Below, one piece after another: positions 10,735 to 19,433 of a stretch of 64,000 bases of DNA. Each line of letters starts with the position of its first letter. Positions within the stretch are counted from its first letter, which is position 1. Origin of the DNA: Desulfosediminicola ganghwensis (GTDB taxonomy: Bacteria > Desulfobacterota > Desulfobulbia > Desulfobulbales > Desulfocapsaceae). The translations under genes and the position numbers were made by a program. Location of the stretch: positions 930,001 through 994,000 of the forward strand of contig NZ_CP050699.1 of assembly GCF_005116675.2 (NCBI RefSeq), given 5' to 3'. The notes beneath the pieces are model-generated. The model saw only the letters and a list, made by a program, of their open reading frames with translations, did no database searches and was not told the origin of the DNA.

Positions 10735-10760
10735 TTGACAAGTTGCCGGCTTTCTATAAT
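10735..10760 (+). promoter_or_regulatory. Possible promoter of the Trp-attenuated operon
   Basis: A consensus TTGACA (10735-10740) and consensus TATAAT (10755-10760) lie upstream of the leader peptide. Their spacing is only 14 bp, shorter than the 16-18 preferred by sigma-70, so the exact -10 may be offset. Confidence 0.4.
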
Positions 10761-10814
10761 TCTTAGGTCACTGATTTTTAAACCAGCAAATAAAACAGGT
10801 AACAGACTTTGATT

Positions 10815-10898
10815 ATGCATACTATTTCTTCTTCCAATAACTGGTGTATCTGGCGCAATTGGCGTAACTGGCGCGGATACGTCGACGGAAGTTGGTAG
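10815..10898 (+). CDS. trpL: Tryptophan leader peptide
   Basis: This 27-codon frame starts at ATG 10815 and ends at TAG 10896-10898. It encodes five Trp, at positions 10, 13, 16, 19 and 27, the last directly before the stop; the core reads NNWCIWRNWRNWRGY. A regular run of Trp every third residue is very unlikely by chance. It lies between a promoter-like sequence and an intrinsic terminator that precedes an anthranilate synthase gene, exactly the layout of a ribosome-mediated trp attenuator. Scarce charged tRNA-Trp would stall the ribosome here and favour read-through. No RBS of strong consensus is visible before it. Confidence 0.85.
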   Translation: MHTISSSNNWCIWRNWRNWRGYVDGSW

Positions 10899-10974
10899 TG
10901 GCATAGTCTCTTTAGTATGCATTGATATAAGGGCCCTTGTGAACCGACTTCAGGTTTGCAAGGGCCTTTTTTTT
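10888..10974 (+). terminator. trp attenuator: terminator and competing antiterminator
   Basis: The terminator stem GGCCCTTGTGAACC (10932-10945) pairs with GGTTTGCAAGGGCC (10953-10966), 14 pairs with two G-U, and is followed by eight T (10967-10974). A competing helix is visible: GAAGTTGG (10888-10895), inside the last codons of the leader peptide, can pair with CCGACTTC (10944-10951), which occupies the terminator loop and part of its stem. AGTATGCAT at 10915-10923 can also pair with ATGCATACT at the leader start codon. These are the parts required for transcription attenuation. Confidence 0.85.
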
Positions 10975-11083
10975 CTCCCTTACCATGCTTTTAAGGGAGA
11001 AAACGAGGTCGGGCAGATCCTGAAGAAAAGACGGAATCAGGTCGCTTTTCGGGCGCATGAAAATCATCTATCAGGAGAGCAAA

Positions 11084-12979
11084 ATGAAAACCATTCTCGA
11101 ACGCCTTACCTCCGGTTCGACCCCGTTCTGTATAATCCAGAAGCAGGATAGTGAAGAGATTCTTATCGTCACCGGTGAGACCGCCAGCTACCGTAACATC
11201 AAGGATATTCCCCGACAACATGGTGCAACAGGGAACGGCAGGGTGTACGACACCATCAGTGTGGTGCCGTTTTGCCAGATCCGGGAGCGTGGCTATGTGG
11301 TCCGTGATGGTGGTGAGGAGATCCTGACCATCAAGATTCACGAGCAGTATGAGGTTGATGCCGAGGAGTTCATTGGCCAGCTGCCCGTGGAGGAGATCCA
11401 TCTCGACGGGGAGATAACGTACGAAACCAGTGAGGAAGAGTACGGCAGGATAATCAGAAAAATTGTCGAGGATGAGATTGGTAACGGCGAGGGGGCCAAT
11501 TTTGTTGTGCCAAGAAATGCCAAGGGGCAAATTAATGACTTTTCGGTGGCTTGCGGTCTGACAATTTTCAAATCACTGCTCGAAAACGATTACGGAACCT
11601 ACTGGAAATATATCTTCTATAACGGTGAGCGATTCTTCATCGGCTCCACCCCTGAGCGACATCTGCTGGTGGAAGGGGGAAGGGTGAAAATGAACCCGAT
11701 CAGTGGCACCTTCAGAAAGGGTGGCGATTGGGCGAACAGAAAAGAGTTCAAAAAGGATCTGCTCACTTTTCTGACCGATCAGAAAGAGATCAACGAGTTG
11801 TTCATGGTAGTGGATGAAGAGCTGAAGATGATGGCCAAGATGTGTGATCGTGGTGGTGCCATTGTCGGCCCTCTGCTCAAAGAGATGTCACAGCTGATCC
11901 ACTCTGAATATCTGCTGGCGGGGGAGAGTGACAAAGATATCTTTGAGCTGTTTACCGATTCGATGTTTGCCGCCACTGTAGTTGGCAGCCCGGTGGAGAG
12001 TGCCTGTAAAATCATCGCCAAATACTCTGATTCATCCAGAAGGTACTACGGTAGCGCAATGATGCTGGTTGGCCGGGACCAGGATGGTGAGGACTTTCTC
12101 GATTCTCCAATCACCATACGTACAGCGGAGATAAGCGTTGATGGCAGTATGCATTTAAGTGCCGGGGCGACCCTGGTCAAAGATTCCGTGGCCGAATCTG
12201 AGGTACTGGAAACCAAGGCCAAGGGTGCAGCTATTCTCTCCTCAATTGTCAATCCCGGCAAAAAAGAGCAAACCCAGCCGCTGTTGATGCGCCTTTACAA
12301 TGATGACGAGATCGTGGAAACCATGGTCCAGCGCAACCAGAATCTTTCAAATTTCTGGTTCTTCAAACAGGAGACCGGTGACATCGCCGGCAGTAATGGT
12401 GAGCGGGTGAAGATAACTATCATCCACAACGAGGATGATTTTGTCTATATGCTACGTCATATGTTCAGCTGCATGGGGATCACGACCCATGTAGTGCGCT
12501 ATGATGAATATGATTTTACCAAAGATGAGAGCGATATAACCTTACTCGGGCCTGGTCCGGGTAACCCCAACGATACGGGTTCCCCAAAAATCGCCAGGAA
12601 TCTCGAGATTGCCGGCCAATTAATCAGCTCCGGGAAAAAATCGCTATTTATCTGCCTTGGCCATCAGATTCTCAGCCGCAGTCTGGGGCTTGAGGTGGCG
12701 CGCAAGGAAAACCCCCTGCAGGGCTCCCAGGTCAGAATTAATTTGTTCGGCCGTGAGGAGCTGGTTGGTTTTTACAATACTTTTGCTCCTAAAGTGCCCT
12801 TGCAGTTACCCGAGCAACTGCAGGGGCAGGAGATAGCCACCATGCCTGAACTTGGAGAAATTGTCGGTATTAAGGCAGAGAATTTTATAGGTTACCAATT
12901 TCATCCTGAATCTCTGCTAAGCAAGAACGGCTTCTCAATTCTCCACACCAGCGTGAACCACCTGCTTTCGAAAAAGTAA
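11084..12979 (+). CDS. PhzE-type fused anthranilate synthase (synthase + glutaminase)
   Basis: The 631-residue protein joins a chorismate-binding synthase domain (about 1-400; GSTPERHLLVEGG, MNPISGTFRKGG, IRTAEISVDG) to a C-terminal class I GATase (about 440-631; LLGPGPGNP, LFICLGHQILS with the nucleophile Cys, GYQFHPES). Its overall pattern, including VPFCQIRERGYVV and DEIGNGEGANFV, resembles PhzE of phenazine synthesis more than classical TrpE. PhzE makes 2-amino-2-deoxyisochorismate; anthranilate synthases of the same architecture exist. The Trp attenuator upstream argues that this copy makes anthranilate for tryptophan. AGGAGAG precedes ATG 11084, preferred to the ATG at 11057. No other trp or phz genes follow. 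Confidence 0.9.
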   Translation: MKTILERLTSGSTPFCIIQKQDSEEILIVTGETASYRNIKDIPRQHGATGNGRVYDTISVVPFCQIRERGYVVRDGGEEILTIKIHEQYEVDAEEFIGQLPVEEIHLDGEITYETSEEEYGRIIRKIVEDEIGNGEGANFVVPRNAKGQINDFSVACGLTIFKSLLENDYGTYWKYIFYNGERFFIGSTPERHLLVEGGRVKMNPISGTFRKGGDWANRKEFKKDLLTFLTDQKEINELFMVVDEELKMMAKMCDRGGAIVGPLLKEMSQLIHSEYLLAGESDKDIFELFTDSMFAATVVGSPVESACKIIAKYSDSSRRYYGSAMMLVGRDQDGEDFLDSPITIRTAEISVDGSMHLSAGATLVKDSVAESEVLETKAKGAAILSSIVNPGKKEQTQPLLMRLYNDDEIVETMVQRNQNLSNFWFFKQETGDIAGSNGERVKITIIHNEDDFVYMLRHMFSCMGITTHVVRYDEYDFTKDESDITLLGPGPGNPNDTGSPKIARNLEIAGQLISSGKKSLFICLGHQILSRSLGLEVARKENPLQGSQVRINLFGREELVGFYNTFAPKVPLQLPEQLQGQEIATMPELGEIVGIKAENFIGYQFHPESLLSKNGFSILHTSVNHLLSKK

Positions 12980-13025
12980 ATCAGCAAAAGCTGTTGTTCA
13001 GCTGCTTCGATAAACTCACCTTACG

Positions 13026-13065
13026 ACATCAGCACCGGTGACGATAGAGTCATCGGTACTGATGT
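13026..13065 (+). terminator. Hairpin downstream of the anthranilate synthase gene
   Basis: ACATCAGCACCGGTGAC (13026-13042) pairs imperfectly with GTCATCGGTACTGATGT (13049-13065) around a 6-base loop, 45 bases after the stop codon. It lacks a T-run, so it may be a mRNA 3-prime stabiliser or weak terminator. Confidence 0.4.
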
Positions 13066-13652
13066 TCAGCCAAGTAATTCAAAATATTCGCTGGCTGATC
13101 ATTTTTGACGCCTAACTTCTTGATTCGGTAGCGTCAGATTGCTTCTAAGCCAATAATCTTACCGCAAACCGGCTGTAATCTGTCAATTCCCGTCGTGCGT
13201 TTGGTCTTTGTCTCTGTTCGTGGAGGTGAGCGGGAATGTGGTGCATCGATGCCAATACGGATACGATGACCCTGAAGTAAATGAATATTGTGGAAAGGGC
13301 GGAAAACTACTGCATGACGTAGATGTAGAATCGGATCTTGAAGTGAAAATCCGAACCATCATAGGCAGGCAAAGAGGTAAAGGTTTCAGGGATAAAAGAG
13401 TGGCGAGTACAAAGCTTCCGGATTTGGGATCAACTTCACTCAATCAGAAAGGGCTCCAGGTGAAGGTGGATGAATGTACTGGTTCGTTCCCTGGCTGAAT
13501 ATTATACTTGCAGCTGTAAAAGCAGCCCGATTCTTCAATAGGGTAGAAACATGTCTTTTGAAATCGATGATGCCGAAGCGGCCGGGCTATTTGCGGCGCA
13601 GAGGCAACTTGTGCGGTTATGCTGGTAGATGCGTTTGATCCTGCTATAAAAG
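13066..13652. other. Gene-poor stretch before the IS3 element
   Basis: About 590 bases with only short overlapping frames on both strands, none with RBS or recognisable domain. Probably former coding or intergenic DNA into which the IS landed. Confidence 0.4.
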
Positions 13653-13701
13653 AGTGGACACTCAGATAAGCCAATATTAAAGAGATTGGCAGGAGGAAGA
13701 T

Positions 13702-14004
13702 ATGAGTGTTCAAAGAAGAAGATACGATCCAGATTTCAAGCGCAATGCAGTTCAGCTGACCGATGATCCCGGCAGGTCAGTGCAAGATGTAGCCGACAGT
13801 CTCGGTATCTCTAAAGACCTTCTCTACAAGTGGAGGCGTGAGTTTCGAGCCAAAGAAGAACTAGCTTTCCCTGGGAACGGTCGTGAGGCTCTGACTGAGC
13901 AGGAAAAGAAAATCAGGGACCTTGAGAAAAAGCTCAAGGATGCCGAGATGGAACGAGATATCCTAAAAAAAGCTGTGGCCATCTTCAGCAGAGCACCGAA
14001 ATGA
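13702..14004 (+). CDS. IS3-family transposase OrfA
   Basis: The 100-residue protein has an N-terminal helix-turn-helix (YDPDFKRNAVQL...SVQDVADSLGISKDLLYKWRREF) that binds the IS ends and a C-terminal leucine-zipper-like coiled coil (EKKIRDLEKKLKDAEMERDILKKA), both standard for IS3 OrfA. AGGAGGAAG precedes the ATG. Its TGA overlaps the ATG of orfB (ATGA at 14001-14004), where IS3 elements normally couple or frameshift. Confidence 0.93.
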   Translation: MSVQRRRYDPDFKRNAVQLTDDPGRSVQDVADSLGISKDLLYKWRREFRAKEELAFPGNGREALTEQEKKIRDLEKKLKDAEMERDILKKAVAIFSRAPK

Positions 14005-14679
14005 AATATAGATTCATTGAAAAGAACCGCTCAGCATTTCCGGTGAAGAAGATGTGCCAGGCTTTAGAAGTTACCCCGAGTGGTTTCTATCGTTGGGAGA
14101 AAGCCCCTATCTCCACGCGAAAACGAGAAAATATACGGATTAAAGAGCGCGTGAAGGAAATCTTTAGCGCTCATAAAGGCATGGTCGGCAGCCCGCTTGT
14201 TACCGCTGACTTGCGAGATGAGCGTGAATTTTCCAGCGTTAGTCGGCCTCGCGTTGCGCGATTAATGAAAGAAATGGGGTTGAGGTGCAAAACAACAAAG
14301 AAATTCGTAGTAACAACCGATTCAAAACATAAGCAACCTGTAGCGTCGAATCTGCTCGATCGTAAATTCTCAGTTTCAGCTCCAAACACCGCCTGGGTGA
14401 GCGATATCACCTACATCAAGGTCGGTGCAAAATGGCATTATCTCACAGTGTTTATTGATCTATTCTCTCGCGCGATTGTTGGCTGGGATCTGAGCGATTC
14501 CCTGGAGAGTAAATCTGCAATATATGCACTTAAAAAAGCAATAATGAGGCGCAGGCCTGCACCAGGTTTGATGATCCATAGTGATCGTGGCATTCAGTAT
14601 GCAAGTTCCAGTTTCAGGGCTGTACTAACACAGAATGGATATATTCAAAGCATGAGTCGCAAGGGAAATTGTTGGGATA

Positions 14680-14885
14680 CTCAGTTATAGTGGTATTGAA
14701 TGTCAGGCTAGCCTGACCCGTGCTGGGATTGGCTCTATTGCCTTTGCGTTGACCTGTCGGCTGGCCCTGGCGTTCCCCATGCATCACTGGGCCGATTGCT
14801 TGTGACCTAATAGGAGCTTTGTCCTGCATCTTGAGTGTCCTGTCCTGTAATCCGGGCTGGTGATACCTACTAAACTTTTAGGAGG
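14680..14885 (+). ncRNA. Candidate bridge RNA in the left end of IS110
   Basis: IS110-group elements encode a bridge RNA in the long left-end non-coding region, which guides recombination. This region has the right place and size. It starts with a palindromic hairpin GTCAGG-CTAG-CCTGAC (14702-14717), and GGCCC (14763-14767) can pair with GGGCC (14789-14793) around an internal loop. The six bases TGGGAT at 14724-14729 repeat the left target flank (14673-14678), which might be a guide match but could be chance. Structure not computed. Confidence 0.45.
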
Positions 14886-14891
14886 TAGTCG

Positions 14892-15950
14892 ATGAGCAGC
14901 CAACTGACACGTGAGGTAATCCTTGGTGTTGATACCCACTTGGACCAGCACATTGGAGTCGTCATTGATAGCGTAGGCAAACTTTTAGGTCATTTATCAG
15001 TTACAGCTAATTCAAAAGGATATAAACAATTAGCTAAATGGGCTCGATCTTTTGGAGACCTGCAAAGAGCGGGGATTGAAGGTACTGGAACTTATGGTGC
15101 GGGCCTGGCCAGGTATCTTGCTGCGGAGGATGTTTTAGTTCTGGAAATTAATCGACCAGATCGTTCAATGCGCCGATTTCGTGGAAAATCTGATCCAACA
15201 GATGCTGAGAGTGCAGCCCGCACCGTTTTATCAGGTACCGACTGTGCAGTTCCAAAATCACAGTCAGGTGCAGCAGAAGCAATGCGTATTATTTCAGTTG
15301 CTCGACGTAGCACGGTTAAATCCAGGACACAGACAATCAACCAGCTAAGAGGCTTGTTAATTTCTGCGCCAGATGAAATAAGATCAAGATTATGGAAATC
15401 AAATGCTGCCGAGTGTGCGAAATGCTGTGCACGCCTTCGTTCTTTGGGTGAAACAAACTGGTCGAAAACCTTGGCAACAACACTTCGCCTCCTTGCTAAG
15501 CGCTGGTTATACTTGACAGAAGAACTGAAGTTATTAGACAAAGATCTGGAACAATTGACTGCAAAAGCAGCTACGCGGGTGCGTAAGCAGTTTGGTGTCG
15601 GGCCTCAAACAGCTGCCATATTGCTATCTGTAGCCGGCGATAATCCTGAACGTTTACGAAGTGAATCAGCACTTGCATCGTTGTGCGGTGTTAACCCTTT
15701 GGAAGCATCTTCTGGGAAAACAGTCCGTCACCGCCTGAATAGAGGTGGTAACCGAGCTGCAAACAATGCTCTCTGGACGATCGCCATGGTACGCATGAGG
15801 AGTGATCCACGCACCCAGGTTTATGTCGCTCGTAGAACTGCAGAAGGAAAATCCGTGAAAGAGATACATCGTTGTTTGAAACGTTATATTGTCAGAGAAT
15901 TGTACCCATTAATTTTGGCTGATTTGGAAGATGCCGCCTTGACCTCTTGA
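14892..15950 (+). CDS. IS110-family DEDD transposase/recombinase
   Basis: The 352-residue protein has a RuvC-like N-terminal domain with the family acidic residues in VILGVDTHLDQH, AGIEGTGTYG and GKSDPTDAESAART, a middle coiled coil, and a C-terminal Transposase_20 domain with FGVGPQTAAILLSVAGDNPERL, CGVNPLEASSGK (the serine motif proposed to be catalytic) and RLNRGGNRAANNALW. AGGAGGT lies just before the ATG. It looks full length and intact, so unlike the host IS3 copy this element may still be active. Confidence 0.94.
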   Translation: MSSQLTREVILGVDTHLDQHIGVVIDSVGKLLGHLSVTANSKGYKQLAKWARSFGDLQRAGIEGTGTYGAGLARYLAAEDVLVLEINRPDRSMRRFRGKSDPTDAESAARTVLSGTDCAVPKSQSGAAEAMRIISVARRSTVKSRTQTINQLRGLLISAPDEIRSRLWKSNAAECAKCCARLRSLGETNWSKTLATTLRLLAKRWLYLTEELKLLDKDLEQLTAKAATRVRKQFGVGPQTAAILLSVAGDNPERLRSESALASLCGVNPLEASSGKTVRHRLNRGGNRAANNALWTIAMVRMRSDPRTQVYVARRTAEGKSVKEIHRCLKRYIVRELYPLILADLEDAALTS

Positions 15951-16349
15951 CATAGGAGCGTCAATGCAGTCGCTGAATCCTTCTTTGCCTCTTTGAAGAC
16001 ACAGCTGACTCATCACGTGAAATTTCGCGACAAATTGGAAGCCGAGCATTCACTGTTCAACTATATAGAGGTCTATTTTAATCGTCAGAGGAAGCACTCG
16101 ACGAACGGTTACAAAGCACCAGCTCTTTTTGAGCAGGAGTGGTGGGATAGGGACAAAACGGCTTAACTAGGGTTCCACTTTATTGTTGCAAGATCAGTTC
16201 ATCGATAGGTCAGCGTGATTCAGATAAGTTAATCGCCGCTACCATAGCATTGCTGAGTTATGGGGAGGATACGCGTCTGTAACCCGGCCTATGGCGCTGT
16301 CCCGGGTTACGTGCAGTAATTTGTCGCAAAAGATTGCCCGGCCGTCCGG

Positions 16350-17441
16350 TTAAGGACGTTCCCCCGAAGTCTCGTCAAGCCACTCCAGAAATCTCTCCTT
16401 TACCCGCTTGGAGAGAATCCGATCAAACTTTTCCCGGTCATGGAGAAAGAGACTGTGGCGAATTGAGGTATATGGGCTAAAGGTCTTGTCGGGATTTTCC
16501 TGGAGAAACTTTTCCCGGTATTCTCTCACTGTTTTCAGGTTTTCGATGAGACATTTATGCAATTCAGATTTCTGAAACTCTTCATCCAGGCGCAGAATAT
16601 CGTGTACGAAGCCATCCACCTTATAGTCAACGAATTCGAAATCACGGAAGAAATGCCCGGCAATCCTAAGGAAATTAAAGGCATTCAAGCTTTTTGCATG
16701 GGATGATATTCCGGCTTCGTCAAGAGCCTGCCTGGCGTCATCGATCAGGTCTGTAACCGGTTGCACAGTCTCCTGTTGGATCAGGGCTGTGGTGGCATTC
16801 CGGATCTCTTTGAATTCACGATCGGCAAGTTCAAAAAGTGCGGCAAGAATATTGATCCTTCTCTTAAGGTCGCTGGGGATTGATTTTTTGTACTTTATCT
16901 TGTGGTCAAGCACGCTCCAGGCATCCTGGATAAGGGATCGGATCTGTACTTCAAATGAGAAACCTGCATATTGGTGATACTTAGGCAGCCCGGCCATTTC
17001 GTCATTGAGGGCAAGATCAAGATGAAGCCCTTTGTAGCCAAAGGAATGTTCAGTGCTCTCCATTGAAGAAATCTTATCAGTCACATCAAGTACTTTGAAG
17101 TGCTCCTCCAGCAGCCGATACACCTGGTCGATCTGATCTTCATAGAGGCAGACAATGCGAATGCCGATGAGGTCTGAGATGAAGTCTTGTATTTCATACG
17201 GATGCTCGGCCGCTTCTACCTGCCGCAGGTATTTACGATGGAATTTTTTAATACATTCTTCCCTGCTCTTGATTCGTCCTTCAACCTTTGGAATTTCACC
17301 AACATTGACGTTGTCGAATCGTTTGATCTGGGCATTGATAATGTTGATATAGCTGTTCATCGCTTCCACGAGCAGACGGCGATTGCTGTCGTAGAACTGC
17401 CTGAAGTTAACTTTTTCCGTTTCGAAGTCTAGTGATGCCAT
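16350..17441 (-). CDS. RelA/SpoT-domain (p)ppGpp synthetase-like protein
   Basis: The 363-residue protein has a RelA/SpoT nucleotidyltransferase domain at about 55-225: VEGRIKSREECIKKFHRKY, DLIGIRIVCLYEDQID, the GYKGLHLDL strand and FEVQIRSLIQDAWSVLDHKIKYK match the synthetase motifs. There is no HD hydrolase domain and no TGS/ACT regulatory tail; instead about 140 helical residues follow. It is therefore like a small alarmone synthetase with an extended C-terminus, expected to transfer pyrophosphate from ATP to GTP or GDP; some members instead modify tRNA. It is monocistronic and next to a nucleotide cyclase gene. Confidence 0.82.
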   Translation of the reverse strand: MASLDFETEKVNFRQFYDSNRRLLVEAMNSYINIINAQIKRFDNVNVGEIPKVEGRIKSREECIKKFHRKYLRQVEAAEHPYEIQDFISDLIGIRIVCLYEDQIDQVYRLLEEHFKVLDVTDKISSMESTEHSFGYKGLHLDLALNDEMAGLPKYHQYAGFSFEVQIRSLIQDAWSVLDHKIKYKKSIPSDLKRRINILAALFELADREFKEIRNATTALIQQETVQPVTDLIDDARQALDEAGISSHAKSLNAFNFLRIAGHFFRDFEFVDYKVDGFVHDILRLDEEFQKSELHKCLIENLKTVREYREKFLQENPDKTFSPYTSIRHSLFLHDREKFDRILSKRVKERFLEWLDETSGERP

Positions 17442-17719
17442 GGTGTTCTATTATATGAAAATCTTCTTTAGCGGCCAATCTGTTGAGTAGCTGTATAGAG
17501 AATAATATATGAATTGTTTTAGACCCAACGCAAAATAGTTCGTCTTTGAGGAAATTACTACCTGCAACTCCAGTCGCTCAAGTTTGGTTTGCGGGACAGT
17601 TGACAAATATTAAAAGCGGGTCAGTGTTAGGATATCAGTTTTGGGGTCGAAAAAGAGCACACAGTTCGTTGCTTAATGTACTCATTACCTGCAGAAAAGA
17701 AGTATCAGCCCAGATCGTC

Positions 17720-18898
17720 TTATCCAACCGCCGGGGCTGTGACTTCCGGCTGATGCTGGGGAATGATCCCTTTGGTACTCAGCTCGGCTTCCAGCTCTGC
17801 CTGTTTCTGGCGACGTTGCTGGGAGGCGAGCATCCACTGTTCGTTCGTGGCGAGAACTTTGTAAACCCTAATTGTCGCGTTGTAATGTTTCGACTTCAGG
17901 ATCTTGGGGTGGGCAAAAACAAATTTTTGTCTGGTATATTTGTAGGTCGATGCAGAAACACATATCTGATCGCCGGGGCAGGCTGATTCGAGTCGTGATG
18001 CCAGGTTTACGCCGGTGCCGAGGACTGTGTAATCAAAAAAATCTTCTGAGCCAATTGTACCGGCAACCACTTCGTCAGTGTTTATGCCTATACCAAGCTT
18101 AATATCGACATTGAGCTTGGTCTTATAGGCTTTCTTGAGTTCCTGCATGGCTTTCTGCATCTCAAGCGCGGCATTAAGAGCTTTCTCTGGGTGATTATCA
18201 ACGGGCTCGGGATTGCCCCAGACAACCATCATTGAGTCACCGATCAATTTATCGACAGTGCCTCCATGGGTCTTGACGATAGTGATCAGCTTACTGAAGC
18301 AAACTCTCAGCATGCCGATCACTTCCTCTGCGGGGATAACTTCACACAGTTTGGTGAAGCCGCGAAGGTCGGCGAACATGATGGTCACTTCTTTTCTCTC
18401 ACCGCCTTGCTGACAAATATTGGGATTTTTGATCAGCATGTCAGCTACGGACGGTTCGACATAGCTGTCCAGAGTTCTTCGTATGCCCTCTTTTTCTTCA
18501 ATGAGAAATGCTTCTTCCCAGCCAAGCACACGAATTATAGAAATGATGCAGCCCATCAGCGGGGCGATGATCGGTACATAAACGGTACTGTCCGATGCGT
18601 AGGAATAGGCGAGCAGGATATAAAAGAACCAGATGATAGTTGTATAGAGGATGCCTTTGTTTGCTCCTTCTTCAGTAATAATAAAACCCGGCATGAAGGT
18701 GTGAAACATAATGATGAATATCATTATAGGAGCAGGCAGAGCAACGAGATCGCCGGGATTCACCCTGGTGATCAGCAACGCGTCGAAAGTGGCAAACTTA
18801 TCGATGTACTGCAGGGCGCAGAGGGTTGCTCCTATTAGCAGGGAGACCCAAAGAAACATTTTCAGTCTGGAATATTCGTTTTTCAGGTGTAAGTCCAT
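17720..18898 (-). CDS. Membrane-bound class III adenylate/guanylate cyclase
   Basis: The protein (392 residues from ATG 18898; a GTG at 18904 also fits) has about four N-terminal membrane helices (residues 15-135) and a class III cyclase catalytic domain at about 170-345. Metal-binding Asp residues are in MFADLRGF and IGDSMMVVW, and YTVLGTGVNLASRLES carries the Asn/Arg transition-state pair. It should make cAMP (or cGMP) at the inner face of the membrane; the substrate-specifying residues were not resolved. A cyclic-nucleotide-binding protein and an HD phosphohydrolase lie 10-13 kb away, a possible pathway by inference. Confidence 0.88.
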   Translation of the reverse strand: MDLHLKNEYSRLKMFLWVSLLIGATLCALQYIDKFATFDALLITRVNPGDLVALPAPIMIFIIMFHTFMPGFIITEEGANKGILYTTIIWFFYILLAYSYASDSTVYVPIIAPLMGCIISIIRVLGWEEAFLIEEKEGIRRTLDSYVEPSVADMLIKNPNICQQGGERKEVTIMFADLRGFTKLCEVIPAEEVIGMLRVCFSKLITIVKTHGGTVDKLIGDSMMVVWGNPEPVDNHPEKALNAALEMQKAMQELKKAYKTKLNVDIKLGIGINTDEVVAGTIGSEDFFDYTVLGTGVNLASRLESACPGDQICVSASTYKYTRQKFVFAHPKILKSKHYNATIRVYKVLATNEQWMLASQQRRQKQAELEAELSTKGIIPQHQPEVTAPAVG

Positions 18899-18904
18899 AC
18901 GCAC

Positions 18905-19403
18905 CGATATGGTTTAGTTTCATGCAAACATTGATATTAGCGAGATTCGGGCAGGACACCTGTCCATATCCGAAAATAGCTCTATGTCATACAACTTACT
19001 GAATTTCTCAAATATTCCCCTGCATCAAGTTAACGGAAGGTGAAGCTTACTTCAACTGGAAAAACAATATGAAGTAATTATTTTAGCTATTTAAGCGATG
19101 TGCGAGGTCAGGGTGTAGCCCTTTCAAGATGTGAGACATATCTTTTAACATTATGATATAACGACGTATGTTAGAAGAGGGGATCGGTGAGCCCTGGCAG
19201 GAGGATAACCAGCAGCCAATGGGATAAAGATTTGATTAGGAGAAACGGGAACTAACGTTTCTGGTGTAATTTGTTGTAAAATTTGATTTCAGGCAACAAC
19301 TACAGGCGGGAGGATTGAGCGGCCCGGTAGCAAATTCGGCACGTGCAGGTTCTGGATTGAGGCGTGTGAGAAAATCAGGCCGGGAATTCGTGATTACCGA
19401 ATA
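18905..19403. other. Gene-poor stretch between divergent genes
   Basis: About 500 bases between the cyclase gene (minus) and the DEP-reductase gene (plus). No supported ORF or structured RNA was seen; promoters for both are expected here. Confidence 0.4.
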
Positions 19404-19433
19404 ATGAGGTGCGTTGTGGTTAAGGAGAAGGGC

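Larger units (their letters stand above)
14679..15962 (+). mobile_element. IS110-family insertion sequence
   Basis: About 1284 bp of DNA separate the two halves of the IS3 orfB. They hold one DEDD transposase gene, about 213 bp of non-coding DNA on its 5-prime side and only about 12 bp on its 3-prime side. There are no terminal inverted repeats, as usual for the family. The edges are accurate to a few bases because the original codon at the junction (GAT or GAC) is ambiguous. Confidence 0.88.
14001..16166 (+). pseudogene. IS3-family transposase OrfB, split by IS110 insertion
   Basis: The 5-prime part (14001-14678) encodes an HTH_21 region and the rve integrase core up to GNCWD, with the first two catalytic Asp in WVSDITYIK and IHSDRGIQY. 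It then runs into IS110 DNA and stops at 14690 after a few foreign residues. The 3-prime part resumes in frame at 15963 with NAVAESFFASLKTQL, which holds the catalytic Glu, and ends at the stop at 16164-16166. GNCWD-NAVAESFF is a conserved unbroken motif in intact IS3 transposases, so the split is precise and the gene is inactive. Confidence 0.92.
13653..16179 (+). mobile_element. IS3-family insertion sequence, itself interrupted by an IS110-family element
   Basis: The ends are imperfect inverted repeats: AGTGGACACTCAGATAAGCC at 13653-13672 against the complement of 16160-16179 (AGTGGAACCCTAGTTAAGCC), 15 of 20 identical. Inside are orfA and orfB of an IS3 element. Subtracting the IS110 insertion leaves about 1.24 kb, the usual IS3 length. 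No clear flanking target duplication is visible. Because orfB is split before its catalytic Glu, this copy should be unable to move itself. Confidence 0.85.

Noticed and set aside
11084-12979. Phenazine biosynthesis gene (phzE) as the primary call
   Set aside because: No other phz genes are present and the Trp attenuator points to anthranilate for tryptophan; only the PhzE-like architecture is kept in the call.
13208-13498. 96-codon plus-strand frame upstream of the IS3 element
   Set aside because: No RBS, no domain and an overlapping minus-strand frame of similar length; looks like chance.
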